A stretch of 64,000 nt of DNA from Lysobacter sp. S4-A87 (GCF_022637455.1 NZ_CP093341.1:3038001-3102000), one strand, 5' to 3'. Positions 25,821 through 35,851 are shown, counted from the stretch's first letter. The notes: generated from the sequence alone by a model not told the origin. A program made the numbers and translations.

Positions 25821-27376
25821 ATCGGCCCGAAGAAGGTGGAGGGAACGTCCGCCTGCGCGGCGCCATCGATGCGCTGCACCTTGAAGACGATCTCCTGCTT
25901 GCCGCGCACGTCCTTCGGCGAGGACAGCGTCAGCGGCAGGTTGAGCACCTGCTCGGCGGGGGCATCGATGACCTGGGTGCCACCGCTGGTGCCACTGCCG
26001 ACCAGGGCGATTCCGGCCGGCGCCTGCACGGTCAGGCGGAAGCGCTGCGCCTTGACGTCCTTGTTGACCAGCTTGAGGGTGTAACCATTCTCGATACGGC
26101 CGTCGCCGGTCTCGCGGTAGAGCGCGTTGCGGTCACGAAGCACTTCGGCGATCAGCGGGCTGCGGTGGCCCACGCCCCACGCCCAGCCGGCGCACAGCGC
26201 GAGCAGCAGCAGGCCGTAGACGAACACACGCGGGCGCAGCACGCGCGTTGGCTTGCCGTCGATCGCGTTCTGCGTGGAATAGCGGATCAGCCCCTTCGGG
26301 TAGCCCATCTTGTCCATCACATCGTCGCAGGCATCGATGCAGGCACCGCAGGCGATGCACTCGTACTGCAGGCCGTTGCGGATGTCGATGCCGGTCGGGC
26401 AGACCTGCACGCAGATCGTGCAGTCGATGCAGTCGCCCAGTTCCTCCGGCGCGAACTTCGGCAGCGGGGCGACCTTGAGGCCGGAGTCGGTGACCGCAGT
26501 CGTGCCGGCTGCAACCACCGAGCTGACGGCGTAGTGCGCGGCCCGCATCGCGTAGTCATAGGCGGTGGCCGGATCGAGCAGGCCACGGCGCTCGGCCGCG
26601 CCCGTCATGCCGCGCTTGCGCGGGCCGCGCGGTTCGCCGCGCATCGGGTCGTAGGCGATGATCAGCGTGTTGCGGTCGAACATCGCGCTCTGGAAGCGCG
26701 CATACGGGCACATGTACTTGCACACCTGCTCGCGCAGGAAGCCGGCATTGCCCCACGTCGCCAGGGCGTAAAACAGCACCCAGAACAGTTCCCAGTTGCC
26801 CCAGCCCGGCGCACTGCCGAACAACGGCGTGCGCGCGGCCAGGTCGGTGATCGGGGTGAAGAAGCCGACGAAGGTGAAGCCCGTCCACAACGCGAACACC
26901 AGCCACAGCGCGTGCTTGCTGCCCTTGCGCAGGATCTTGTTGCGGTTCCAGGGGCCTGCGTCGAGCTTCATCCGCGCATTGCGGTCGCCCTCGGTCCACT
27001 GCTCCATCCACAGGAAGACCTCGGTCCACACCGTCTGCGGGCAGGCGTAGCCGCACCACAGGCGGCCGGCGAGGGCGGTGAAGAAAAACAGCGCGAAGCC
27101 GGCGATGACCAGCAGCATCGCCAGGAACACGAAGTCCTGCGGCCAGAAGTTCAGCCCGAACACGTAGAACTTGCGCGCCGGCAGATCGAACAGCACCGCC
27201 TGGCGGCCGTCCCAGCGCAGCCACGGGAACACGTAGAACATGCCCAGCAGCAGCACCACCGCGATCTTGCGCCAGGTCTGGAAGCCGCCATCGACGTCGC
27301 GCGGATAGATCTTGCGCTCGCTCACGTACAGCGCGCTGCCGTCATCCAGCAGGTCGAGGGGGATCTTCTTGGTCAT
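25817..27376 (-). CDS. ccoG: Cytochrome c oxidase accessory protein CcoG (FixG/RdxA)
   Basis: A 519-residue inner-membrane iron-sulfur protein that reduces Cu(II) for cbb3 assembly. It has membrane helices in the N-terminal half, motif WCGYACPQTVWTE (108-119), two ferredoxin-like clusters (C316, C319, C322, C326 and C340, C343, C346, C350), a further helix near 370-390 and a C-terminal Ig-like domain. Between PRGPRKR (about 255) and LGDCIDC (313) lies an Ala/Tyr-rich stretch of about 55 residues that shorter homologues seem to lack. ATG at 27376, 15 bases after the upstream small gene. Confidence 0.96.
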   Translation of the reverse strand: MTKKIPLDLLDDGSALYVSERKIYPRDVDGGFQTWRKIAVVLLLGMFYVFPWLRWDGRQAVLFDLPARKFYVFGLNFWPQDFVFLAMLLVIAGFALFFFTALAGRLWCGYACPQTVWTEVFLWMEQWTEGDRNARMKLDAGPWNRNKILRKGSKHALWLVFALWTGFTFVGFFTPITDLAARTPLFGSAPGWGNWELFWVLFYALATWGNAGFLREQVCKYMCPYARFQSAMFDRNTLIIAYDPMRGEPRGPRKRGMTGAAERRGLLDPATAYDYAMRAAHYAVSSVVAAGTTAVTDSGLKVAPLPKFAPEELGDCIDCTICVQVCPTGIDIRNGLQYECIACGACIDACDDVMDKMGYPKGLIRYSTQNAIDGKPTRVLRPRVFVYGLLLLALCAGWAWGVGHRSPLIAEVLRDRNALYRETGDGRIENGYTLKLVNKDVKAQRFRLTVQAPAGIALVGSGTSGGTQVIDAPAEQVLNLPLTLSSPKDVRGKQEIVFKVQRIDGAAQADVPSTFFGPM

Positions 27377-27391
27377 GGGGTAGTACTCGGC

Positions 27392-27688
27392 TCACTCCGG
27401 CGGCAATGGCCGGTTGTAGCGACTGGCAGGGCGAAGCAGGATCCACGTGAACGCGCTGGAGGCAGCGGTGGCCAGCCAGAACATGAAGAAGGCGATGCTG
27501 TATCCGAGCGTGCGTGTCAGGGGCAGATCGGGGAAGGTCATGTCGCGCAGCGCCAGCGGATCGACGAAGGCGAAGAACACCATCGTCATCACCGCCGCCG
27601 AGAAGAAACTCGGCCACAGGATCGCCCCGAGCCGCTGTGCCAGCGGACGGGGCGGATGATCGAAGCGCGGGACGGTGTAGTCGGGCAT
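27392..27688 (-). CDS. Small two-helix membrane protein of the cco operon
   Basis: A 98-residue protein with two hydrophobic segments (about 25-43 and 62-85) and a basic, Pro-rich N-terminus (RFDHPPRPLAQRLG). It lies 11 bases after ccoP and 15 before ccoG, where related Xanthomonadaceae carry a similar small gene. It is therefore probably an assembly factor or subunit of the cbb3 oxidase, but no motif assigns a role. Confidence 0.75.
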   Translation of the reverse strand: MPDYTVPRFDHPPRPLAQRLGAILWPSFFSAAVMTMVFFAFVDPLALRDMTFPDLPLTRTLGYSIAFFMFWLATAASSAFTWILLRPASRYNRPLPPE

Positions 27689-27699
27689 GGGCCTGTCGG

Positions 27700-28632
27700 T
27701 CAGCGGGTCGCAGTGGTGGCGGGCTTGCCGGAGTGCGACAGCGACCAGACGTAGGCGGCTACCAGGCGCGCGCGCGTCTCGCCGATGATCTGCCGGTGCG
27801 CCGGCATGCTGCCGTGGCGGCCGCTGGTGATGGTCTGGCGCATGCTCTGGGTGGTGTTGCCGTACATCCAGTAGTCGTCGGTCAGATCGGGGGCGCCCAG
27901 TTCCTGGTTGCCCTTGCCGTCGACGCCGTGGCAGGCCACGCACACGCCGTTGTAGAGACTCTTGCCCTGCGCGGCCATGTAGTTGTTCTGCATGCTGTCC
28001 GGATCCGACAGGGTGCGCACGTAGGCGATGACGTAGTCGACCGCGTTGTCGCCGCCCATGCCGGTCAGGACCTTGCCCCATTCGGGCATCACGCCCTCGC
28101 GACCATCCAGGACGGTCTGCAGGATCCGGTCGGGCGAGCCGCCCCAGTGCCAGATGTCGTCGCTGAGGTTCGGATAGCCGATCGCGCCGCGCGCCGACGA
28201 GCCATGGCAGGTCGCGCAGGTGTTGTTGAAGATCGAGCGTCCCAGCGCCACGGCCCTGGGATCACGCGCGATCACGTCGATCGACTTGCCCGCATACGGA
28301 GCGAAGGTCTGCTCGAGCTTGGCGTCGTCGCGGGCCTTGTCGGCGGCCTGCTCACCGACCGACGTCCACTTGCTGACGCCGGCGAACGCACCCAGGCCCG
28401 GGTAGTAGATGAGATAGCCGATCGCGAAAACGATGGTGAGGTAGAACAGGTTGATCCACCACCGCGGCATCGGCTTGTTGTATTCGGTGATGTCGCCGTC
28501 CCAGTAGTGACTGGTCTCGGTCGGGCCCGGATCGCCGGGCTTGCGCTTGCCCGTCCACCACAGCAGCCACACGCAGCCCACGAGGTTGAGCACGACGATT
28601 GCAATCACGTACCACGACCAGCCCGCGCTCAT
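27700..28632 (-). CDS. ccoP: cbb3 oxidase subunit III, di-haem cytochrome c CcoP
   Basis: A 310-residue membrane-anchored cytochrome that passes electrons from the bc1 complex or soluble cytochrome to CcoO/CcoN. The N-terminus has two membrane helices (about 8-27 and 58-77) with the conserved YWDGDITEYNKPMPRWW between them, then two cytochrome c domains with haem sites C139-x2-C142-H143 and C231-x2-C234-H235 and axial methionines downstream. It overlaps ccoQ by 4 bases. Confidence 0.97.
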   Translation of the reverse strand: MSAGWSWYVIAIVVLNLVGCVWLLWWTGKRKPGDPGPTETSHYWDGDITEYNKPMPRWWINLFYLTIVFAIGYLIYYPGLGAFAGVSKWTSVGEQAADKARDDAKLEQTFAPYAGKSIDVIARDPRAVALGRSIFNNTCATCHGSSARGAIGYPNLSDDIWHWGGSPDRILQTVLDGREGVMPEWGKVLTGMGGDNAVDYVIAYVRTLSDPDSMQNNYMAAQGKSLYNGVCVACHGVDGKGNQELGAPDLTDDYWMYGNTTQSMRQTITSGRHGSMPAHRQIIGETRARLVAAYVWSLSHSGKPATTATR

Positions 28633-28772
28633 TGCCGTGTCTCCTTGCCTTGCTCATCCAGCGGCAGGCGAGCCGCCGCATCGAATTCCTGCCTGCGCCG
28701 GGGGCTCCAGGCCCAGATCCAGCCGGCCACGAACAGCACCAGCAGCACCGCGGTGACGATTCCGGACACCAT
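28629..28772 (-). CDS. ccoQ: cbb3 oxidase subunit CcoQ
   Basis: A 47-residue protein with a single membrane helix (about 2-22) followed by WSPRRRQEFDAAARLPLDE, the short basic then acidic tail typical of CcoQ. It stabilises the CcoNO-CcoP complex. It lies one base after ccoO and overlaps ccoP by four bases. Confidence 0.92.
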   Translation of the reverse strand: MVSGIVTAVLLVLFVAGWIWAWSPRRRQEFDAAARLPLDEQGKETRQ

Positions 28773-28773
28773 C

Positions 28774-29388
28774 TCAGCCTCCCCTCGGTGCGTGCTTGCC
28801 CAGGCCCTGCAGGTAGGCGACCACGGCTTCGAGTTCGGTCTTGCCGTTGACCGCCGCCTGGGCGCCGGCAATGTCTTCGTTGGTGTAGGGGTCGCCGATG
28901 CGCTTGAGCGCGCGCATGCGACGCTCGACGTCGGCACCGTCGATCCGGTTCTCGGCCAGCCACGGGAAGCCGGGCATGTTCGACTCCGGCACCACGTCGC
29001 GCGGATTCAACAGATGCACGCGATGCCAGTCGTCGGAGTAGCGGCCGCCGACACGGGCGAGGTCCGGACCGGTGCGCTTGCTGCCCCACTGGAACGGATG
29101 GTCGTAGACCGACTCACCGGCCAGCGAGTAATGGCCGTAACGCTCGGTCTCGAAACGAAGCGTGCGCACCATCTGCGAATGGCAGTTGTAGCAACCCTCG
29201 CGGACGTAGACGTCGCGGCCGGCCAGTTGCAGGGCGGGGTAGGGCTTGACGCCGGGCAGCGGCTTGATCGCCTCGGCCTGGTACATCAACGGCACGATCT
29301 CGGCCAGGCCGCCGAACGACACGGCCACGGCGATCAGCACTGCCATCAGGCCGACGTTGGTTTCGACTTTCTCGTGTGCGTGACTCAT
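28774..29388 (-). CDS. ccoO: cbb3 oxidase subunit II, mono-haem cytochrome c CcoO
   Basis: A 204-residue cytochrome with an N-terminal membrane anchor (about 13-36), haem-binding C66-x2-C69-H70 ([14 protein letters not shown]) and the family segments [27 protein letters not shown] and SNMPGFPWL that carry the axial methionine. It lies 7 bases after ccoN in the usual N-O-Q-P order. Confidence 0.97.
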   Translation of the reverse strand: MSHAHEKVETNVGLMAVLIAVAVSFGGLAEIVPLMYQAEAIKPLPGVKPYPALQLAGRDVYVREGCYNCHSQMVRTLRFETERYGHYSLAGESVYDHPFQWGSKRTGPDLARVGGRYSDDWHRVHLLNPRDVVPESNMPGFPWLAENRIDGADVERRMRALKRIGDPYTNEDIAGAQAAVNGKTELEAVVAYLQGLGKHAPRGG

Positions 29389-29395
29389 GTCGACC

Positions 29396-30835
<1,440 letters not shown>

Positions 30836-30871
30836 TTGGGCGTGCCCCTTTCCGTGCGCCGGGTCGGCGGC

Positions 30872-30877
30872 ATTCTA
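30872..30877 (-). promoter_or_regulatory. -10 box of the cco operon
   Basis: On the minus strand the bases read TAGAAT. The expected transcription start is near 30865, giving a 30-base leader with a good Shine-Dalgarno before ccoN. Confidence 0.65.
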
Positions 30878-30899
30878 TGAACGCGCCTTCCGTGCGCGT

Positions 30900-30913
30900 T
30901 TGACCTGGATCAA
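30900..30913. promoter_or_regulatory. FNR/ANR box upstream of ccoN
   Basis: TTGAC-CTGG-ATCAA matches the FNR consensus TTGAT-N4-ATCAA at nine of ten positions. Its centre (30906.5) is 41.5 bases upstream of the start inferred from the -10 box, the standard class II activator position. A 12-base palindrome GCTGCCGGCAGC at 30949-30960 further upstream may end the transcript of the genes at 31011-31564. Confidence 0.85.
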
Positions 30914-31010
30914 TTTGCTTCCGGGCGTGCCGGCGATACGGGTTTCCTGCTGCCGGCAGCGCCAACGAGCCTAGTGCGCGGGGCGTGAAGGCCGTTTCAT
31001 TTGGTGACGG

Positions 31011-31217
31011 TCATGTGCCGACGCCGTGCGGCTGGATGAGACCCGTCGCAATGCCTGCCGCAACCATCCCGATCAGCGCGATCGACAAGCCGATCCGCCA
31101 CGTCAGGGCATTGACTGCGCGCTTGCTCTGGCCCCGGTCGACCAGCATGTAATACAGGGCGGCGCCGAGGTTGTAGACGATCAGGCCGAGGAAGGCGACG
31201 ACGAACAAGGTTTTCAT
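31011..31217 (-). CDS. Twin-transmembrane protein (DUF2909-like)
   Basis: A 68-residue protein with two membrane helices (about 2-22 and 41-62) joined by a short basic loop (DRGQSKRAVNALTWRIG). The form matches the DUF2909 twin-transmembrane family often encoded near haem-copper oxidase genes, which supports a role in oxidase assembly. It overlaps the upstream membrane gene by four bases and lies 175 bases before ccoN. Confidence 0.8.
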   Translation of the reverse strand: MKTLFVVAFLGLIVYNLGAALYYMLVDRGQSKRAVNALTWRIGLSIALIGMVAAGIATGLIQPHGVGT

Positions 31218-31564
31218 GGGGAGGCCGGACTCTGGCTGGCGTGCGGTTGGCGGGCGCGCAGGCGCGAGAACCAGGCCCGGCGCAGGAGCAGGGCGACGGT
31301 CATCACCCCGAGGTAGAGGCCATAGGCCAGCGAGGTCGCCAGGACCTGCTTCCACATCGGTCCGAAACCGGGGTCGGCATGCCACATGCCCCAGTACATG
31401 CCGGCCATGGCCGCGGCGGTGGCCAGCACCAGGGCGGAGGAATCGGCCAGCGTCCGCGCCGGCCCGCGTGGCTGGCGCGGGTAGAGCCAGTACAGGACCG
31501 AAAGGATCGCAAACCAGGGGGCGAACAGGATCAGGGCGAGGTGCAGCTGCACGTCCGCGGACAT
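31214..31564 (-). CDS. Membrane protein, paralogue of 61132-61443
   Basis: A 116-residue protein with three hydrophobic segments. The N-terminal half (LNLALILF-like LHLALILFAPWFAIL, then YWLYPRQPR) and the WKQVLATSLAYGLYLGVMT segment match the product of 61132-61443 closely, so the two are paralogues about 30 kb apart. Function unknown. It is coupled to the DUF2909-like gene by a 4-base overlap, pointing to a link with respiration. Confidence 0.75.
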   Translation of the reverse strand: MSADVQLHLALILFAPWFAILSVLYWLYPRQPRGPARTLADSSALVLATAAAMAGMYWGMWHADPGFGPMWKQVLATSLAYGLYLGVMTVALLLRRAWFSRLRARQPHASQSPASP

Positions 31565-31609
31565 GGCGGTCGGGCTCGTGGTGGGGAATGCGCGCAGTCT
31601 AGGCTGCGG

Positions 31610-31655
31610 GTATCAGTCGTAATAGAATCAGAAATGGTCAGAAAAACCGTATCAG
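31610..31655 (+). promoter_or_regulatory. Direct repeats GTATCAG at the MocR-type gene promoter
   Basis: GTATCAG occurs at 31610-31616 and 31649-31655, 39 bases apart start to start, with related ATCAG/GTCAG steps at 31627 and 31637. TAGAAT at 31623-31628 lies between them as a -10 box. MocR regulators such as GabR bind two direct repeats at similar spacing, so autoregulation is plausible. Confidence 0.5.
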
Positions 31656-31697
31656 ATTGCCGCCCGGCCTCCCTCCGGGCCCTGGCCTGATCACCCC

Positions 31698-33119
31698 ATG
31701 AAGCGTTACCAGGCCCTCGCCGACGACATCGCCCATTCCATCCAGGCCGGCGTCTTCCGGCCCGGCGAGCGCCTGCCGTCGGTGAGGCAGACCTGCGCCG
31801 CGCGCCGGCTGAGCCCGGCGACGGTGTTCCAGGCCTACTACCTGCTGGAGGCGAGGGGCCTGGTCGAATCGCGCGCGCGCTCGGGCTACTACGTCGCGCA
31901 GCGACCGCGGCTGTTGCCGCCGGAACCGGAGATCGCCTCGCGCCCCGACGGCGACTCCCGCAGCGTCGATGTCAGCGAGCTGGTCTTCGACGTCCTGCAG
32001 TCGGCAATGGATCGCGACGTCGTGCCGTTCGGGTCGGCCTTCCCGAGCCCGCTGCTGTTCCCGCTGCCGAAACTCGGCCGCGCCGTCGCCGCCACCGCGG
32101 TGGAACTCGATCCATGGAGCACCGTCGACGACCTCACCCCGGGCCTGGGCGAGCTGCGTCGGCAGATCAGCCAGCGTTACCTGATCGACGGCATGGAAGT
32201 GGCAGCCGACGAGATCGTGATCACCAACGGGGCGATGGAAGCACTGACGCTGGCGATCTCCGCGGTGACCCGCCCGGGTGATGCGGTGCTGGTGGAATCG
32301 CCGTGCTTCTACGCGGTGCTGCAGACGCTGGAGCGCAACGGCCTGCACGCGATCGAAGTGCCGACGCATCCGCGCGACGGCATCGACCTGGTTGCGCTGG
32401 AAGCGGCCATCGCCCGCCATTCGCCGCGCGCATGCTGGCTGATGCCGACGTTCCACAACCCGCTCGGCGCGACCGTGCCGGAAGCCGGCAAGCGCGAGCT
32501 GGTCGCCTTGCTGGCCGAACACGCGATCCCGCTGATCGAAGATGACGTCTATGCCGAACTGCATTTCGGACCGAAGCGATTGCTGCCGGCGAAAGCATTC
32601 GACCGCGACGGCCTGGTGATGCATTGCTCGTCGTTCTCCAAATGCCTTGCGCCGGGTTATCGCATCGGCTGGGTCGCCGCCGGACGATTCCGCCAGGTGA
32701 TCGCGCGCAACAAGCTCACCACCACGCTCAACACCAACGTGCCGGCGCAACTGGCGATCGCACGCTACCTGCAGCGCGGCGGCTACGATCGCCACCTGCG
32801 CCGCCTGCGCTCGACCCTGGCCGCGCAACAGGAGCAGTACATCGCGGCCGTGGCGCGCTACTTTCCGGCGGGCACGCGGGTGACGCGACCGCTGGGTGGC
32901 TACTTCGCCTGGATCGAGCTGCCCGCCGGCAGCGATGCGCTGGCGCTGCAGCGGCAGGCGGTGCACGACGGCATCAGCATTGCGCCGGGGCCGATATTCT
33001 CGGCCAGTCGCGGCTTCGGCCATTGCCTGCGACTCAACTTCGGCCACCCGCTCGACGAGCGTGCCGACGCCGCGTTGCAGCGACTGGGCGCCATGGCTGT
33101 TCAGGCCACGCCCGCGTAG
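31698..33119 (+). CDS. MocR-type transcription regulator (GntR helix-turn-helix + aminotransferase fold)
   Basis: A 473-residue fusion. Residues about 1-75 form a GntR winged helix (YQALADDIAHSIQAGVF, RLPSVRQTCAARRLSPATV). The rest is a fold-type I aminotransferase domain with the PLP lysine K315 (SSFSKCLAPGYRIGW) and the Asn/Asp/Tyr PLP contacts (FHNPLG, EDDVYAELHF). Such proteins sense amino acids or vitamin B6 and control transport or metabolism genes; the effector here is unknown. It is divergent from the small membrane genes at 31011-31564, which are candidate targets together with its own promoter. Confidence 0.92.
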   Translation: MKRYQALADDIAHSIQAGVFRPGERLPSVRQTCAARRLSPATVFQAYYLLEARGLVESRARSGYYVAQRPRLLPPEPEIASRPDGDSRSVDVSELVFDVLQSAMDRDVVPFGSAFPSPLLFPLPKLGRAVAATAVELDPWSTVDDLTPGLGELRRQISQRYLIDGMEVAADEIVITNGAMEALTLAISAVTRPGDAVLVESPCFYAVLQTLERNGLHAIEVPTHPRDGIDLVALEAAIARHSPRACWLMPTFHNPLGATVPEAGKRELVALLAEHAIPLIEDDVYAELHFGPKRLLPAKAFDRDGLVMHCSSFSKCLAPGYRIGWVAAGRFRQVIARNKLTTTLNTNVPAQLAIARYLQRGGYDRHLRRLRSTLAAQQEQYIAAVARYFPAGTRVTRPLGGYFAWIELPAGSDALALQRQAVHDGISIAPGPIFSASRGFGHCLRLNFGHPLDERADAALQRLGAMAVQATPA

Positions 33120-33183
33120 CCAGCGTGCGGCGATCACCGGCGGCTTCATCTCCCCTATAGGTGCGCTGCCTAGAATCCGCCGG

Positions 33184-33984
33184 ATGAGCCGGTCGAATAC
33201 CGCCGTTGTCGCCCTGCTGGCCGTGCTGGCACTGTCGATCGCCGCGCCAGCGCAGGCGCGCAAGGTCTACCGTTGCGTCCGCGACGGCACGGTCAGCCTC
33301 TCGACCGCGCCGGAGCCCGGTTCACGCTGCAAGGCGCGCGAGATCGACGACAACGCGGCCGCCCTGCCAAACCTGTGGGGCAGCAGCGGCGCAGTCAGCG
33401 GTACGCTCTATCAGCGCGAGCAGGACGGCAAGGTCGTGTATGGCACGCGCAAGTTGCCAGGTTCGGTGAAGGTGCTCGCGTTCACCGTGCCTGCGCCGCC
33501 CGGAGAGCCGGCGCACGTCGGGCTCGGACAGGTCGGCCCAGCGCAGCTCGACCGCTACCCGAAACAGTTCCGAGCTGCCGCGCGCGCCACCGGCGTCGAC
33601 GAAGCATGGCTGCGCGCGATCGCGCACGCCGAAAGCGGCTTCGATGCCAATGCCGTTTCGCCCAAGGGCGCGCAGGGTGTGATGCAACTCATGCCGGCGA
33701 CCGGTCGCGAGTACGGCGTGGTTGATCCGTTCTCGTCAGTGCAATCCATCGATGCCGGTGCGCGCCATCTGCGTGCACTGATGCGCCGCTACCACGACGA
33801 CCTCACCCTGGTCGCCGCGGCATACAACGCAGGCATAGGCGCAGTCACTCGCTACGGTGGCGTGCCGCCATACGCCGAAACCCAGGCGTATGTCGCCAAG
33901 GTGCAGTTGCTGCACGAGCGCTATCGCACGGCATTGGGGCTGGGCAAGCCGGTGCCGGCGCGGACGTCGTCGGCGCTGCCGTGA
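33184..33984 (+). CDS. Lytic transglycosylase (SLT domain), exported
   Basis: A 266-residue periplasmic enzyme that cleaves peptidoglycan between MurNAc and GlcNAc with formation of 1,6-anhydro ends. Signal peptide to about A25; residues 27-110 hold a DUF4124-like head with KVYRCVRDG and two cysteines; the SLT domain starts near 125 with catalytic E150 in AHAESGFDANAVSPKGAQGVMQLMPATG (read in parts) and the AAYNAG motif near 222. TAGAAT at 33171-33176 is followed by seven bases and the ATG, so the mRNA is probably leaderless. Confidence 0.93.
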   Translation: MSRSNTAVVALLAVLALSIAAPAQARKVYRCVRDGTVSLSTAPEPGSRCKAREIDDNAAALPNLWGSSGAVSGTLYQREQDGKVVYGTRKLPGSVKVLAFTVPAPPGEPAHVGLGQVGPAQLDRYPKQFRAAARATGVDEAWLRAIAHAESGFDANAVSPKGAQGVMQLMPATGREYGVVDPFSSVQSIDAGARHLRALMRRYHDDLTLVAAAYNAGIGAVTRYGGVPPYAETQAYVAKVQLLHERYRTALGLGKPVPARTSSALP

Positions 33985-33994
33985 CGTCGCTGAC

Positions 33995-34492
33995 TCAGGC
34001 CATTGCCTTGGTCGATTCGTAGGGCAGCGGCGTGGCGCCGGATGCGATCAGTGTCGATTCCAGCGCGTCGAGGAATTCCTTCTTGCCATCGAGCACCACC
34101 AGGATCCGCCCGGACTGGATCTCGGCATCGAACTTGCGCCGGATCGGGTCGGGAATGGACGAGCCGACCAGCGCCGATGCCCAGCAGCCCACGGCCGCAC
34201 CGGCCACGGTCGCCGCCGCGGCGCCGGCCAGCGTCAGCCCGATGGGCGTGAGCACGACCGCGGCCAGGCCGGCGAGCAGGCCTGCCGCACCGCCGTAACC
34301 TGCGCCGCGCAGCGCCGCCGGGATCAGGTCGGTGTCGGCTTCCTTGCGCTCGTTGGGGATGTCTTCCAGCTCGATGTCCGAGCGCGCCACCAGCAGGATG
34401 TCGTCGTTGTCGACACCGGCGCCGCGCGCGGTATTCATCACCGCCTGCGCGGTGTCCAGATCGGGCGTGCTGAATACATGGCGGATCTTCAT
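33995..34492 (-). CDS. Glycine-zipper membrane-associated protein (DUF1269-like)
   Basis: A 165-residue protein. An N-terminal domain reads MKIRHVFSTPDLDTAQAV and DDILLVARSDIELEDIP, then a Gly/Ala-rich hydrophobic hairpin (about 78-118, GAGYGGAAGLLAGLAAVV and VAGAAVGCWASALVG), and a C-terminal part RILVVLDGKKEFLDAL. The layout is that of DUF1269-like proteins of unknown role, often stress related. ATG at 34492. It is convergent to the lytic transglycosylase gene, 10 bases apart. Confidence 0.75.
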   Translation of the reverse strand: MKIRHVFSTPDLDTAQAVMNTARGAGVDNDDILLVARSDIELEDIPNERKEADTDLIPAALRGAGYGGAAGLLAGLAAVVLTPIGLTLAGAAAATVAGAAVGCWASALVGSSIPDPIRRKFDAEIQSGRILVVLDGKKEFLDALESTLIASGATPLPYESTKAMA

Positions 34493-34687
34493 CGTCTCGC
34501 TCCTGGATTGCGATGGGAGCGCATGCGCCAGGCGTGCGTGGCCGGGCGGGCGCCCATCACTCGCAACGGTGCCTGCCAGCTTTGCCGCGAAAGGGTTAGA
34601 GGCGCGTGATGAGCACGCCGGCACGATGGCGGCTGCGACGACGGTGCTAAGGTGCCCTCCATCCAGAACCACGATGAGGTGGACAGA

Positions 34688-35215
34688 ATGACGTCCCGTG
34701 CCAACCGCTCCAGGAACAACCGCTGCGCGACAGCACTGCTGGTTGCGACGACGCTGGTGCTGGCTGCCTGCAAGGCGCAGGCGCCGACGCCGCAACCCGA
34801 ACCGGCAACGCCGCAGGTCACCGCGGACACCTCCGCCCAGCCTGCGCGCTCCACCGATGCGCCGCTGCCTTCGGAAGACGCCTCGCTCGCACCGGCAGTG
34901 ACGACCCCGGCACTGCCATCGGCGTTCGTCGACAAGGTGTGGAAGGTGAGCAAGTCCGGCGCGGTGGAACCCGGCACTACTTATGTGTTCCTGGCCGACG
35001 GCACGCTGGTGATCGATTCGCCCAATGGCACGCCGATGCATGGTCGCTGGTCGTTCGATAAGGGTGCGCTGGTGATGGTCGAGGAAGGCATCAGCTATCC
35101 GACCGAGATCATCGCGATCGACGACTCGCAGTTCCACATCCGCAGCCACAATCCGGGCGAACCGGTCGACATCGAACTGGTGCCCGCTCCCGACCAGCCG
35201 CTGCCCAAGCCCTGA
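34688..35215 (+). CDS. Lipoprotein, hypothetical
   Basis: A 175-residue lipoprotein: basic N-region, lipobox LAAC (C28), a Pro/Thr/Ala-rich linker of about 50 residues and a C-terminal globular domain (KVWKVSKSGAVEPGTTYVFLADGT, MHGRWSFDKGALVMVEEG) that looks like a small META/lipocalin-type beta fold. The linker would let the domain reach through the peptidoglycan. The ATG at 34688 has GAGGTGGAC upstream. Function unknown. Confidence 0.75.
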   Translation: MTSRANRSRNNRCATALLVATTLVLAACKAQAPTPQPEPATPQVTADTSAQPARSTDAPLPSEDASLAPAVTTPALPSAFVDKVWKVSKSGAVEPGTTYVFLADGTLVIDSPNGTPMHGRWSFDKGALVMVEEGISYPTEIIAIDDSQFHIRSHNPGEPVDIELVPAPDQPLPKP

Positions 35216-35255
35216 ACCCATGGCCGGGCATGTCCCGGCCATCCAGGAGGAAGCC

Positions 35256-35444
35256 ATGCTTCCCACCGTCGACGTGCAATGCCCCTACTGCGGCGAGACG
35301 ATCACTCTGGTGATTGACGATTCGGCCGGTTCCCAGAACTACATCGAGGACTGCCAGGTCTGCTGCCGCCCCATCACGGTCGTCGTCGAGTTCGACGACG
35401 ACGGTGTGCCGCAGGCCGATGTCCGCGGTGAAGACGAGGCCTGA
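35256..35444 (+). CDS. CPXCG-motif cysteine-rich protein
   Basis: A 62-residue protein with CPYCGE at residues 9-14 and a second pair in CQVCCRP, together a small zinc-ribbon as in the CPXCG family. Members are cytoplasmic and of unknown role. The ATG at 35256 has a perfect AGGAGGA. It follows the lipoprotein gene by 40 bases and may be co-transcribed. Confidence 0.9.
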   Translation: MLPTVDVQCPYCGETITLVIDDSAGSQNYIEDCQVCCRPITVVVEFDDDGVPQADVRGEDEA

Positions 35445-35851
35445 GGCGCAGCGTCATCACGCCGGATCATCCTGGCAGATGCCGGGAACCACGCTGCCGC
35501 CCCTTCGCGAACCTCGCGCCGGATTGCCGGGCATGTCGTCCTGCTTGATCGATCGCGTTGGTTGACGCCGATGTTGGTAAAGGTTGTGTTGTGTTCAGCA
35601 AAACAACGGCGGCGCGGCGTGCTGGAATTTCCCACTGCGTCACATTCATCCGCCAACACGGTCACCTAAACGGCGCTCGGCTACCGTCATTCGCACGGAG
35701 TGTGGTTAAAAAAACGCTGGTTTAACGATTGCCGCCGCAGAAGCGTTCATGCGTGCGCCGGCAAGGTGGGGTCGTGCGGCACGTCAGGGGGCAACGTTGC
35801 CCTCCCGCGCATCGAAACTGGCTTCAAGGCCGCCCACTTCAGGAGACACGC
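35445..35851. other. Intergenic stretch without gene, partly AT-rich
   Basis: I see no gene in these bases. Two parts are lower in GC than the surroundings: about 35574-35608, with an imperfect inverted repeat GTTGTGTT-CAGC-AAAACAAC (35588-35607), and about 35700-35728 with seven A and GGTTTAAC. These probably belong to the promoter of the EF-hand gene that follows. Confidence 0.45.

Noticed and set aside
26165-27754. Long plus-strand frames opposite ccoG and ccoP
   Set aside because: Antisense shadows of well-recognised cco genes.
31638-33263. Minus-strand frame of 541 codons opposite the MocR-type gene
   Set aside because: The sense strand has all domain motifs including the PLP lysine; the antisense product has none.
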